Source: Comamonas testosteroni
GTDB lineage: Bacteria; Pseudomonadota; Gammaproteobacteria; Burkholderiales; Burkholderiaceae_C
DNA: 64,000 bases
Direction of reading: 5' to 3'
Assembly: GCA_008727115.1 (NCBI GenBank)
Contig: CP044131.1
Location: 930,001 to 994,000 of the forward strand
The notes beneath the pieces are model-generated. The model saw only the letters and a program-made list of their open reading frames with translations, searched no databases and was not told the DNA's origin. Positions 1-8,974 of this stretch are shown here, one piece after another; position 1 is the stretch's first letter; each line of letters starts with the position of its first letter. The position numbers and the translations under genes were made by a program.

Positions 1-3
1 TCC

Positions 4-1179
4 GTGAGCGCAAATCCTGCTGTCCGTGAACAGCGTCGCAACAAATTGCTGGTGGCTTTGGCTGGTGTGGTGGTGCTGGGCGGCGCGGTTGCCGGGGCTT
101 ACTGGTGGCTGCATGCGTCGAACTTTGTCTCGACCGACAACGCTTATGCGGCTGTCGAAGTTGCCCAGGTCACACCATCGATTGGCGGTACGGTGCTGGA
201 GGTGATAGTCAAGGACACGCAAAGCGTGAAAAAAGGCGATGTGCTGGTACGCATTGACCCGACGGACGCCAAGCTGGCGCTGGCCCAGGCCGAAGCCGAA
301 CTGGCCCGCGCCACACGCCGCGTGAAGGGCTATGTGGCCAATGATGGCGGACTCAAGGCGCAAGTCAGCGCCCGCGAGGCCGATGAAAAGCGTGCCGCCG
401 CACAGTTGCTGGCAGCGCAGGCCGATATGGAGCGCGCCACGATTGACCTCAAGCGCCGTGAAGCGCTGGCCAAGAGTGGTTCCGTATCAGGCGAAGAACT
501 GACCCAGGCGCAAAACGCATTTGCGGCGGCCCGGGCGCAACTGGCATCGGCTGTGGCTGCGCAGGCCCAGGCCAAGGCCAACCGCGAAGCAGCCGTGGGC
601 GCCAAGCAAGTCAATGCCACGTTGATCGAAGGCGCAGATGCCGACACCAATCCTGAAGTGCTGTTGGCCATGGCGCGGCGCGACCAGGCCCAGGTGGACC
701 TGGACCGCACCACGGTGCTGGCGCCGGTCGATGGCGTGGTGGCCAAGCGCAGTGTGCAGATCGGCCAGCGCGTGCAAGCCGGTGCGGCACTGATGGCCGT
801 GGTACCGGTGCAGCAGATGTATGTGGACGCCAATTTCAAGGAAGGCCAGCTGGGCAAGGTACGCGTGGGCCAGCAGGTGGAGCTGCAGTCTGACCTGTAC
901 GGCAGCGATGTGAAGTACAAGGGCCAGGTGGTGGGCTTTAGCGGCGGCTCGGGCTCGGCATTTGCGGCTATTCCGGCGCAGAACGCTACCGGTAACTGGA
1001 TCAAGGTGGTGCAGCGCCTGCCAGTGCGTATTCAGCTTGATGCGGCACAGCTTGCACAGCACCCGCTGCGCGTGGGTCTGTCCATGAATGTGACGGTGGA
1101 TACGCGCACCGGCCCTGCCAAGGGCGAGAGCGAGGGCGTGGCGGAAGCTCAAGACCAAACCCCAACAACGGCGCAGTGA
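4..1179 (+). CDS. emrA: EmrA-like membrane fusion protein of a multidrug efflux pump
   Basis: Periplasmic adaptor (HlyD/EmrA family) that links an inner-membrane exporter to an outer-membrane channel. The 391-residue product has a short basic cytoplasmic N-terminus, one membrane anchor at about residues 15-35, a lipoyl-like half beginning near the segment STDNAYAAVEVAQV, a long alanine-rich coiled-coil stretch at about 90-200, and a second lipoyl/beta-barrel half with the segment TVLAPVDGVVAKRSVQ. The GTG at position 4 is the first possible start in the window. A start further upstream cannot be excluded because the window begins there. The stop lies 7 bases before emrB, so the two are one operon. 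An outer-membrane partner or MarR-type regulator would lie outside the window. Substrates are unknown. Confidence 0.88.
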   Translation: MSANPAVREQRRNKLLVALAGVVVLGGAVAGAYWWLHASNFVSTDNAYAAVEVAQVTPSIGGTVLEVIVKDTQSVKKGDVLVRIDPTDAKLALAQAEAELARATRRVKGYVANDGGLKAQVSAREADEKRAAAQLLAAQADMERATIDLKRREALAKSGSVSGEELTQAQNAFAAARAQLASAVAAQAQAKANREAAVGAKQVNATLIEGADADTNPEVLLAMARRDQAQVDLDRTTVLAPVDGVVAKRSVQIGQRVQAGAALMAVVPVQQMYVDANFKEGQLGKVRVGQQVELQSDLYGSDVKYKGQVVGFSGGSGSAFAAIPAQNATGNWIKVVQRLPVRIQLDAAQLAQHPLRVGLSMNVTVDTRTGPAKGESEGVAEAQDQTPTTAQ

Positions 1180-1186
1180 GCTTGTC

Positions 1187-2755
1187 ATGAGTGAACTCAA
1201 GGCAAGTGCTGATGCTCCCGCCGTACCCATGGCGCCGGGCATGGTGCCGCTGACCGGCGGCGCGCTGTGGCTGGCGGCACTGGTGCTGGCGGCGGCCAAC
1301 TTTATGGCCGTGCTGGATATGACGGTGGCCAATGTCTCCGTGCCCAGCATTGCGGGCAATCTGGGCGCGACGACCAGCCAGGGCACCTGGGTCATCACCA
1401 GTTATGCGGTGGCCGAGGCGATTACCGTGCCGCTGACGGGCTGGCTGGCTTCGCGCTTTGGCGCGGTGCGCGTGTTTGCCACGGCCATGGGCTTGTTTGG
1501 CCTGGCATCCATGCTGTGCGGGCTGGCCAATTCGCTGGGCATGCTGGTGTTTGCGCGCATCTTGCAGGGCCTGGCCGGTGGCCCGCTGATGCCGCTGTCG
1601 CAGTCGCTGTTGCTGCGTATCTTCCCGCCGCGCATGGCGCCTGCGGCTATTGGTCTTTGGTCGATGACCACGCTGATTGCGCCGGTGCTGGGCCCCATTG
1701 TGGGCGGCTGGATTTGCGATGAATACACCTGGCACTGGATCTTTTTGATCAACATCCCGGTGGCTTTGGTCTGCGCATTCGCGGTCTGGCATCTGGTCAA
1801 GCGCTATGAGCAGCCGCTGCTCAAGAACCCGATTGATACCGTGGGCCTGATTTTGCTCATCGTCTGGGTCGGCTCGTTGCAGTTGATGCTGGACGAAGGC
1901 AAGAACCTCGATTGGTTTGCCTCACCCATGATCGTGGCGCTGGCTGTGGTGGCGGTGGTGGGCTTTGCGGCCTTCATGATCTGGGAGCTGCATGCCGAGC
2001 ACCCGATTGTGGATTTGCGCGTGTTTCGGCATCGCGGCTTTTCCATGGCGGTGCTCACCATCAGTCTGGCGTTTGCAGCCTTCTTTGCCGTCAACGTGCT
2101 CACGCCGCTGTGGCTGCAAAGCTTTATGGGCTACACGGCCACGCTGGCGGGCTTGGTGACGGCATGGACGGGGCTGTTCGCGCTGTTTGTCGCACCTGCT
2201 GCCGCTGGGCTGTCGGCCAAGGTGGATCCGCGCAAGCTGATCTTTGGCGGCGTGTTCTGGATGGGCGTCATCACCTTCTGGCGCGCGTTTGCCAACACCG
2301 ATATGGGCTATTGGGACATTGCCCTGCCGCTGATGTTCATGGGCTTTGGCCTGCCGTTCTTCTTCATTCCGACCACCGGACTGGCGCTGGCCAGTGTGGA
2401 GCCGCATGAGATGGACAACGCAGCCGGTTTGATGAACTTCTTGCGAACTCTCTCAGGCGCGGCGGCGGTTTCCATCGTCAATACCGCCTGGGAAAACGGC
2501 AGCACGCGCAACCATGCAGAGCTGGTAGGCCTGAGCGACCCGGGCGGCGAGGTGCTGCAAGGCATGCAGCAATCGGGCATGAGCCCGGATGCGGCGCTGT
2601 CGGCGCTCGACCACCTCATCACCAGCCAGAGTGTGATGCTGGCCACCAACCAGATCATGTTCATCATCGCGGGCGGCTTTGTGCTGGCGGCCTGCGCGAT
2701 CTGGCTGGCGCCCAAGCCCACCCGTGTGGTGGAGCTGGGAGCGGGCGGGCACTGA
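1187..2755 (+). CDS. emrB: EmrB/QacA-type (DHA2) multidrug exporter, MFS
   Basis: Inner-membrane drug:H+ antiporter of the major facilitator superfamily, 14-helix DHA2 branch. The 522 residues are almost entirely hydrophobic helices. The first helix carries the family motif region LDMTVANVSVPSIAGNL, followed by GTWVITSYAVAEAI and the loop GWLASRFGAVRVF. Length matches E. coli EmrB (about 512). It starts 7 bases after emrA and should act with it as a tripartite pump. The exported compounds cannot be told from sequence. Confidence 0.92.
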   Translation: MSELKASADAPAVPMAPGMVPLTGGALWLAALVLAAANFMAVLDMTVANVSVPSIAGNLGATTSQGTWVITSYAVAEAITVPLTGWLASRFGAVRVFATAMGLFGLASMLCGLANSLGMLVFARILQGLAGGPLMPLSQSLLLRIFPPRMAPAAIGLWSMTTLIAPVLGPIVGGWICDEYTWHWIFLINIPVALVCAFAVWHLVKRYEQPLLKNPIDTVGLILLIVWVGSLQLMLDEGKNLDWFASPMIVALAVVAVVGFAAFMIWELHAEHPIVDLRVFRHRGFSMAVLTISLAFAAFFAVNVLTPLWLQSFMGYTATLAGLVTAWTGLFALFVAPAAAGLSAKVDPRKLIFGGVFWMGVITFWRAFANTDMGYWDIALPLMFMGFGLPFFFIPTTGLALASVEPHEMDNAAGLMNFLRTLSGAAAVSIVNTAWENGSTRNHAELVGLSDPGGEVLQGMQQSGMSPDAALSALDHLITSQSVMLATNQIMFIIAGGFVLAACAIWLAPKPTRVVELGAGGH

Positions 2756-2770
2756 TAGCAGTTGCTACTC

Positions 2771-2860
2771 AAAAAGAAGCTGCTTGCGCTGATTGTTGAT
2801 GGATTACAGATACATTTTTATCTGAAATCTATGAATATCAAGCGCAAGCAGCTTTTCTTT
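2771..2860. repeat. Intergenic palindromic repeat, copy 1
   Basis: Two 13-bp arms are exact reverse complements: AGCTGCTTGCGCT at 2778-2790 and AGCGCAAGCAGCT at 2841-2853. The A-rich flank of the left arm also pairs approximately with the T-rich flank of the right arm. The loop holds a smaller imperfect palindrome. The element sits between the end of emrB and the helicase gene. The same arms recur at 45925-46005 and, condensed, at 56098-56133. Confidence 0.7.
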
Positions 2861-2920
2861 TGATAGCGAAATGCAGCAGCAGATCATGGGGAGTCACGCG
2901 CATTTCTACAATGTGGGCCT

Positions 2921-5398
2921 ATGTTCCCGATCGACCTGCTTGATAGCGCCCCAGAAGGTGCCCGCTCTGCCTCTCAATCTCCCTTGCTCACCGGCCTGAA
3001 CGATGAGCAGTTGGCGGCCGTCACCCTGCCCGCAGGCCATGCGCTGATTCTGGCGGGCGCGGGCTCGGGCAAGACCCGTGTGCTCACCACGCGCATCGCC
3101 TGGCTGCTGCAGACCGGTCAGGCCACGCCGGGCTCCATCATGGCCGTGACCTTTACCAACAAGGCCGCCAAAGAAATGCTGGCCCGCCTGTCGGCCATGC
3201 TGCCCTACAACGTGCGCGGCATGTGGATTGGTACTTTTCACGGCCTGTGCAACCGCATGCTGCGTGCCCACTATCAGGCCGCCAAGCTGCCGCAGGCGTT
3301 TCAGATTCTGGATACGCAAGATCAGCTCTCGGCCATCAAGCGGCTGTGCAAGCAGTTCAATGTGGACGACGAGCGCTTTCCGCCCAAGCAACTGATGTAC
3401 TTCATCGCCGGTTGCAAGGAAGAGGGCATGCGCCCCGGCGATGTGGTGGCGACCGACCCCGACACGCGCAAGAAAGTGGAGCTGTACCAGCTCTACGAAG
3501 AGCAATGCCAGCGCGAAGGTGTGGTCGATTTTGGCGAGCTGATGCTGCGCAGCTTTGAGTTGCTGCGCGACGATGTGCATCTGCGCCAGCACTATCAGCG
3601 CCGCTTTCAGCACATTCTGGTGGACGAATTTCAGGACACCAACAAGCTGCAATACCAGTGGCTCAAGCAGCTGGCGGGTGAGGCCGACGGCAGCCGTTTT
3701 GTCTCGCAGTCCAGCGTGATTGCCGTGGGCGATGACGACCAGAGCATCTACGCTTTTCGCGGCGCGCGCGTGGGCAATATGGCCGACTTCATCCGCGAGT
3801 TCGAGGTCAAAAATCAGATCAAGCTGGAGCAGAACTACCGCAGCTACAGCAACATCCTGGACTGCGCCAATGCGCTGATCAGCCACAACAGCAACCGCCT
3901 GGGCAAGAACCTGCGCACCACGCAGGGACCAGGCGAGCCGGTGCGTATTTACGAGTCACCCAGTGATCTGGCCGAGGCTGCGTGGATGGTCGACGAGATC
4001 AAGCAACTGGTCAAAAACGACGGCTTCACGCGTCAGGAAATTGCTGTGCTCTACCGCAGCAATGCGCAAAGCCGGGTGATTGAATCGGCGCTGTTCAATT
4101 CCAAAATTCCGTATCGCGTCTATGGCGGTTTGCGTTTTTTTGAACGTGCCGAAATCAAACATGCGCTGGCCTATCTGCGCCTGCTGGAGAACCCGCACGA
4201 CGACACGAGCTTTATGCGCGTGGTGAACTTCCCCGCACGCGGCATTGGTGCGCGCACCATCGAGCAACTGCAAGATGCGGCGCGCAGTAGCGGCTGTTCT
4301 TTGAGTGATGCTGTCACCGCCGTGCCTGGCGCGGCGGGCACCAAGCTGCAGGGCTTTGTGGCCCAGATCGATGTGCTGCGCGAGCAGACGCAGGGGCGGA
4401 CGCTGCGCGAAATCATCGAAACCGTGGAAGAGCAAAGCGGCTTGCTTGAGCATTACCGCAACGAAAAAGAAGGCGCGGACCGCATCGAAAACTTGCAGGA
4501 ACTGGTCACGGCTGCCGAGAGCTTTGTGACCCAGGAAGGCTTTGGCAAAGACGCCGTGGCCTTGCCTGTAGATGCCCAGGAAATTCTGCCCGGCGCGAAC
4601 CTGTCGCAAAGCCCGGCCAGCCAGGGCTTGGACCCGAATGCAGCGCTGCTCGATCAGCCTTTGACGCCTCCCGCAGGCACGCTGGCCTCCATGGTCAACG
4701 AAGACACGGGCGAGACCATGTCGCCGCTGGCGGCTTTCTTGTCGCACGCCTCGTTGGAAGCGGGCGACAACCAGGCGCAAGCTGGCCAGGATGCGGTGCA
4801 ACTGATGACCGTGCATGCATCCAAGGGCCTGGAGTTCGATGCCGTGTTTATCGGTGGCGTGGAAGAAGGCCTGTTCCCGCACGAGAACGCGATGATGGAC
4901 CGTGGTGGCCTGGAAGAAGAACGCCGCCTGGCCTATGTGGCCATTACCCGCGCGCGCAAGCGCCTGTATCTGAGCCATTCGCAAACGCGCATGCTGCACG
5001 GCCAGACGCGCTACAACGTCAAGAGTCGGTTCTTTGACGAGCTGCCCGAAGAAGCACTCAAATGGATCACGCCAAAGCAAAGCGGTTTTGGCACGTTTGC
5101 TCCTAATTCAGGTGCTGGCGGCGCTTGGGGGACAAGGGGTTTGGGTCAATTTGGATCAAACTCTGGCTGGGGCAGCAAGCAGACTGAAATCTTTGCCAGC
5201 CCGGTGGTGCCCAAGCAAAAGGCTGAGCCATCGCACGGCATCAAAGCCGGCATCACGGTGTTTCACAACAAGTTCGGCGAAGGCAAGGTGCTGGCCGTCG
5301 AAGGTACGGGTGACGACGCGCGCGCCCAGGTCAGCTTTGGCCGCCACGGCACCAAGTGGCTGGCGCTGGCGATTGCCAAGCTCACGGTGGTGGAGTAG
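2921..5398 (+). CDS. uvrD: UvrD/Rep/PcrA-type ATP-dependent 3'-5' DNA helicase
   Basis: Superfamily 1A helicase that unwinds DNA in repair and replication restart. The 825-residue product has every expected motif in order: Walker A GAGSGKT at residues 46-52, motif Ia FTNKAAKEM, motif II LVDEFQDTN, motif III GDDDQSIYAFRGA, motif IV EQNYRS, motif V VQLMTVHASKGLEFD and motif VI YVAITRARK. The C-terminal tail (about residues 720-825) ends in a Tudor-like segment, GITVFHNKFGEGKVLAVEG, typical of UvrD/PcrA, where it contacts RNA polymerase. Length fits UvrD/PcrA better than Rep. No clear ribosome binding site precedes the ATG. The gene appears monocistronic. Confidence 0.9.
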   Translation: MFPIDLLDSAPEGARSASQSPLLTGLNDEQLAAVTLPAGHALILAGAGSGKTRVLTTRIAWLLQTGQATPGSIMAVTFTNKAAKEMLARLSAMLPYNVRGMWIGTFHGLCNRMLRAHYQAAKLPQAFQILDTQDQLSAIKRLCKQFNVDDERFPPKQLMYFIAGCKEEGMRPGDVVATDPDTRKKVELYQLYEEQCQREGVVDFGELMLRSFELLRDDVHLRQHYQRRFQHILVDEFQDTNKLQYQWLKQLAGEADGSRFVSQSSVIAVGDDDQSIYAFRGARVGNMADFIREFEVKNQIKLEQNYRSYSNILDCANALISHNSNRLGKNLRTTQGPGEPVRIYESPSDLAEAAWMVDEIKQLVKNDGFTRQEIAVLYRSNAQSRVIESALFNSKIPYRVYGGLRFFERAEIKHALAYLRLLENPHDDTSFMRVVNFPARGIGARTIEQLQDAARSSGCSLSDAVTAVPGAAGTKLQGFVAQIDVLREQTQGRTLREIIETVEEQSGLLEHYRNEKEGADRIENLQELVTAAESFVTQEGFGKDAVALPVDAQEILPGANLSQSPASQGLDPNAALLDQPLTPPAGTLASMVNEDTGETMSPLAAFLSHASLEAGDNQAQAGQDAVQLMTVHASKGLEFDAVFIGGVEEGLFPHENAMMDRGGLEEERRLAYVAITRARKRLYLSHSQTRMLHGQTRYNVKSRFFDELPEEALKWITPKQSGFGTFAPNSGAGGAWGTRGLGQFGSNSGWGSKQTEIFASPVVPKQKAEPSHGIKAGITVFHNKFGEGKVLAVEGTGDDARAQVSFGRHGTKWLALAIAKLTVVE

Positions 5399-5461
5399 GG
5401 CTGAGTTTGCGATGGGTCATTGCATAGACTGAGTGAATCCTGAATAGTGTCAGGTGTTCAT

Positions 5462-5488
5462 CTGCACAGAGATTTTTCTCTTGTGCAG
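5462..5488 (+). terminator. Hairpin between helicase gene and adh
   Basis: CTGCACAGAGA (5462-5472) can pair with TCTCTTGTGCAG (5477-5488), one bulged base, around a short T loop. No strong T-run follows, so it may be a weak terminator of the helicase gene or a leader hairpin of the dehydrogenase gene that starts 31 bases downstream. Confidence 0.35.
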
Positions 5489-5518
5489 CCTCTTTCCCAT
5501 GCATAACCGGAGCAAACG

Positions 5519-6616
5519 ATGAGCAAGACGATGAAAGCCGCCGCCTTTATTGAAAAAGGGCGTATTGAAATCGTTGAAAAACCCATTCCCGATGTGGGTC
5601 CCAACGATGCTCTGATCCGGATCACCACCACCACGATTTGCGGCACGGACGTGCATATTCTCAAAGGGGAATATCCCGTTGAGAAGGGGTTGACCGTGGG
5701 GCATGAGCCGGTGGGCGTGATCGAGAAGCTTGGCAGTGCGGTGCGTGGCTATACCGAAGGCCAGCGGGTGATTGCGGGGGCGATCTGCCCCAACTTCAAC
5801 AGCTATGCGGCGCAGGATGGCTATCCCAGCCAGGATGGGAGCTATCTGGGCTCCAGAGGGTTGTGCGGTTGTCATGGATACAAGGCCACGGCGGGCTGGC
5901 GCTTCGGCAATCTGATTGATGGCACACAGGCCGAATACCTGCTGGTGCCGGATGCGCAGGCCAATCTGGAGCCGATTCCGGATGGCCTCAGCGATGAGCA
6001 GGTGCTGATGTGTCCGGACATCATGTCGACCGGCTTCAAGGGGGCAGAGAACGCCAATATCAAGATTGGCGACACCGTCGTGGTGCTGGCCCAGGGACCT
6101 ATTGGTCTCTGCGCGACCGCCGGGGCTCGTCTGCTTGGAGCCACCACCATCATTGCGGTGGATGGCAATGATCACCGTCTGGAGATCGCCCGAAAGATGG
6201 GGGCCGATGTCACGCTCAACTTCCGCAACGTGGATGTGGTTGAGGAAGTGATGAAGCTCACCAAGGGGCGGGGTGCAGACAGCTCCATCGAAGCGCTGGG
6301 AACGCAAGCGACGTTTGCACAAGCCATGAAGGTTCTCAAGCCCGGTGGAACCTTGTCCAGCCTGGGGGTGTATTCGGAAGACTTGTCGATTCCGCTGGCG
6401 CAGTTTGCGGCAGGCCTGGGAGATCACACCATCCGCACAGCCTTGTGCCCGGGAGGCAAGGAGCGCATGCGCCGGCTGATGAACGTGATCGAGGCCAACC
6501 GTCTGGATCTGGGTGTGATGGTGACGCACCAGCGAAAGCTCGATGACATCGTGCAGGCCTATGACCTGTTTGCGAACCAGCGTGACGGAGTGCTGAAGAT
6601 CGCCATCAAGCCCTGA
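5519..6616 (+). CDS. Zinc-dependent NAD(P) alcohol dehydrogenase (MDR superfamily)
   Basis: Medium-chain dehydrogenase of 365 residues. It resembles the NADP-dependent secondary alcohol dehydrogenases of the Clostridium beijerinckii type, judged from remembered sequence features such as the stretch CPGGKERM and the spacing of catalytic residues. Catalytic zinc ligands are visible as C41 (in ICGTDVH), H62 and E63 (in GHEPVG) and D167 (in MCPDIMSTG). The Rossmann segment is VVVLAQGPIGLCA, with AQGPIG in place of the usual GxGxxG. The four-cysteine structural zinc lobe of horse-liver-type enzymes is not obvious. A CCGGAG Shine-Dalgarno precedes the ATG. The substrate is not predictable, and no neighbour indicates a pathway. 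Confidence 0.85.
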   Translation: MSKTMKAAAFIEKGRIEIVEKPIPDVGPNDALIRITTTTICGTDVHILKGEYPVEKGLTVGHEPVGVIEKLGSAVRGYTEGQRVIAGAICPNFNSYAAQDGYPSQDGSYLGSRGLCGCHGYKATAGWRFGNLIDGTQAEYLLVPDAQANLEPIPDGLSDEQVLMCPDIMSTGFKGAENANIKIGDTVVVLAQGPIGLCATAGARLLGATTIIAVDGNDHRLEIARKMGADVTLNFRNVDVVEEVMKLTKGRGADSSIEALGTQATFAQAMKVLKPGGTLSSLGVYSEDLSIPLAQFAAGLGDHTIRTALCPGGKERMRRLMNVIEANRLDLGVMVTHQRKLDDIVQAYDLFANQRDGVLKIAIKP

Positions 6617-6667
6617 GCGGTGGCATGCGGCCGGTCTTGGTTGCGAGCCTCTCCATAGCGCTGGTGT

Positions 6668-6731
6668 GTGACGAGGTTGTGACTCGTGTGGCACAGCGAT
6701 CACTCTCGTGGGGGTGTCACGGAAGCGTCGT
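6668..6731 (+). promoter_or_regulatory. Candidate Pho box upstream of the PhoX gene
   Basis: Three 5-bp units, GTGAC (6668), GTGAC (6679) and GGCAC (6690), repeat with an exact 11-bp period. A further pair in the gene's orientation, GTGTCAC at 6714 and GCGTCGT at 6725, keeps the same period. PhoB binds 7-bp direct repeats (CTGTCAT-like) with 4-bp spacers, that is, period 11. Unit identity is imperfect, and the first trio is in the opposite orientation. TTGACG at 6731 could serve as a -35. The call leans on the downstream gene being phosphatase-like. Confidence 0.35.
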
Positions 6732-6790
6732 TGACGCTGCCTACATTGCGGTGCATACCTAATCCGCAACCCACGAGGAGTCACGCTCTC

Positions 6791-8869
6791 ATGAGCAAAA
6801 CTATTTCTGACAAGGTCGTTCGCAATCACGCTGGCAATGCGCCTTTCAGCGCCATTCTGGAAGCCAATCTTTCCCGCCGTACGCTGACTCGCGGCGGCCT
6901 GAGCGCTGCTTTGGCCGTGTTCAGTGGCAGCATGCTGGCCGCTTGCGGCGGCAGTGATGACAACTCGGTTGACCCAGGCCCCGGCCCCAACCCCAAGCCG
7001 GATCCCGAACCCAAGCTGAAGCTGGGCTTTGAGTCCTTGCCTACTTCCATGACGGATGCCTGTGTGGTGCCCGCCGGCTATGTGGCCCATGTGCTGGGCG
7101 CCTGGGGTACGCCTTTGAATGACAAGGCGGCCGACTGGAAGAACGATGGCAGCAACACTTCGGAAGACTTGCTGAACTCCACAGGCATGCACCACGACGG
7201 CATGCACTACTTCCCGCTGGAGGGCAGCTCCACGGAAGGCTTGCTGGTGGTGAACCACGAGTACATCGACGAGAAGAACCTGCACCCGAATGGGCAGACT
7301 GGCACTGGTGCCGGTGAGAAGCGCCCTGCGGAAGAAGTGCGCAAGGAGATCAATGCGCATGGTGTGGCCGTCATGCACATCAAGAAGAGCGGCAGTGGTT
7401 GGGAGATCGTCAAGAACTCCAAGTACAACCGTCGCTTCACCTCGGCAACGCCGATGAACCTGTCAGGCCCCGTGGCCAAGACGGACTGGGTGAAGACCGC
7501 CTTCTCCAAGGATGGCAGCCAGATTCGCGGCACGAACAACAACTGCGGCAACGGCACGACGCCCTGGGGAACCTACATCACCGCCGAGGAGAACTGGGCT
7601 GCCTGCTTCCTGAACACGGGAGCAAACCTGCCAGAGTCGCAAAAGCGCGTGGGCATTGCAACCAAGGCGGGCCGCTATCTGTGGGAGACCGCTGCAGGCG
7701 ATGCCACGGAGAAGGATGGCGAGTTTGCCCGCTTCAACATCACCGAAACCGGTGCCACAGCGCTGGATGACTACCGCAACGAAGTCAACGGCTTTGGCTA
7801 TCTGGTGGAAATTGACCCCTACGATCCCTCCAGCGTTGCCACCAAGCGCACCGCCATGGGCCGCTTTGCGCACGAAGGCGCGGCCTACAGCCTGCCCGAA
7901 GCGGGCAAGCCGCTGGCGTTCTACACCGGCGATGACTCGCGCTTTGAATACATCTACCGCTATGTCTCCGATGCCGTCTGGGACGCCGCCGATGCCAAGC
8001 GCAGCGACCGCCTGGCCGTGGGCAACAAGTATCTGGACAAGGGAACGCTGTTTGTGGCTCGCTTCAATGAAGACGGTACAGGCGACTGGCTGCCGCTGAC
8101 GCTGGACAGCGTGGGCAAGGATGGCAGCAAGCTCGGCTCCAAGTACAAGAGCATTGAGGAAATTCTGATCAACACCCGTGGTGCCGCTGACTTCGTGGGT
8201 GCTACGCCCATGGACCGTCCCGAGTGGACGGCCGTGAACCCCACCAATGGCGACGTCTACCTGACGCTGACCAACAACACCAGCCGCAATGCGAGCACCG
8301 GCACCAATGCCGCCAACCCGCGCCTGAACAACGTCAACGGCCACATCATTCGCTGGCATGACGATGCGGGCAAGAACAGCTTCAAGTGGGAGATTTTTGT
8401 CTTCGGCTCCAATGCTGGTGCCGATGCCGATACCAACCGCTCTGGTCTGACGGCGCTGAACCAGCTGGCCAGCCCTGACGGCATTGCCTTTGACGACCGC
8501 GGCATTCTGTGGGTGCAGACGGACAACGGCATTGATGGTGGCCGCAAGAACGATGTGGCCAAGGCAACCAACGACCAGATGCTGGCGGTGATTCCTGGGG
8601 CTCTGGCGGACAGCAAGGCGACAGGCCCGGTCATCAATGCCAGCAATCAAGGAGAGCTGCGCCGCTTCTTTGTCGGCCCTAACGAGGCCGAAATCACTGG
8701 CTTTGCCTATACCCCGGACTACAGCACCATCTTCCTGAATGTGCAGCACCCCGTGAACTGGCCGGCTTACGGCACCAGCGATGCCACGGCTTTGCCTTCG
8801 GGCACCGTACGCCCTCGTTCCTCTACGGTGGTGATTCAGAAGAAGGATGGCGGCCCGGTCGTCGTGTAA
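6791..8869 (+). CDS. phoX: PhoX-family (DUF839) phosphatase, Tat-exported lipoprotein
   Basis: Large secreted phosphatase-like protein of the PhoX/DUF839 family, whose characterised members are calcium/iron alkaline phosphatases induced by phosphate starvation. The ATG at 6791 follows GAGGAG (6775-6780). An earlier in-frame ATG at 6686 lacks a site and overlaps the candidate regulator box. The 692-residue product has a twin-arginine signal SRRTLTRGG followed by a hydrophobic stretch and a lipobox LAAC, then a Pro/Gly linker (PGPGPNPKPDPEP). This predicts folded export by Tat and lipid anchoring. The body shows family-like segments such as TPWGTYITAEENW, GRYLWET and SPDGIAFDDRGILWVQTD. A terminator follows closely. 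Confidence 0.82.
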   Translation: MSKTISDKVVRNHAGNAPFSAILEANLSRRTLTRGGLSAALAVFSGSMLAACGGSDDNSVDPGPGPNPKPDPEPKLKLGFESLPTSMTDACVVPAGYVAHVLGAWGTPLNDKAADWKNDGSNTSEDLLNSTGMHHDGMHYFPLEGSSTEGLLVVNHEYIDEKNLHPNGQTGTGAGEKRPAEEVRKEINAHGVAVMHIKKSGSGWEIVKNSKYNRRFTSATPMNLSGPVAKTDWVKTAFSKDGSQIRGTNNNCGNGTTPWGTYITAEENWAACFLNTGANLPESQKRVGIATKAGRYLWETAAGDATEKDGEFARFNITETGATALDDYRNEVNGFGYLVEIDPYDPSSVATKRTAMGRFAHEGAAYSLPEAGKPLAFYTGDDSRFEYIYRYVSDAVWDAADAKRSDRLAVGNKYLDKGTLFVARFNEDGTGDWLPLTLDSVGKDGSKLGSKYKSIEEILINTRGAADFVGATPMDRPEWTAVNPTNGDVYLTLTNNTSRNASTGTNAANPRLNNVNGHIIRWHDDAGKNSFKWEIFVFGSNAGADADTNRSGLTALNQLASPDGIAFDDRGILWVQTDNGIDGGRKNDVAKATNDQMLAVIPGALADSKATGPVINASNQGELRRFFVGPNEAEITGFAYTPDYSTIFLNVQHPVNWPAYGTSDATALPSGTVRPRSSTVVIQKKDGGPVVV

Positions 8870-8919
8870 AGCCACAGGCCAGTGCAGCGGTATCGGCTGA
8901 TGCCGCTGCACCGGACATC

Positions 8920-8957
8920 AAAAAAGCCGCTGCAGTTAGGTCTGCAGCGGCTTTTTT
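8920..8957. terminator. Bidirectional intrinsic terminator
   Basis: An 11-bp perfect stem, AGCCGCTGCAG (8925-8935) with CTGCAGCGGCT (8942-8952), lies between a run of A and a run of six T. It sits between the convergent PhoX gene (+) and the BPSS1780-family gene (-), and can stop transcription from both sides. Confidence 0.88.
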
Positions 8958-8974
8958 GAGGGTGCTCAGTGCTC

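Noticed and set aside
5450..7378. A 642-codon minus-strand frame opposite adh and the PhoX gene
   Set aside because: Antisense shadow of two well-supported genes, with no motif.
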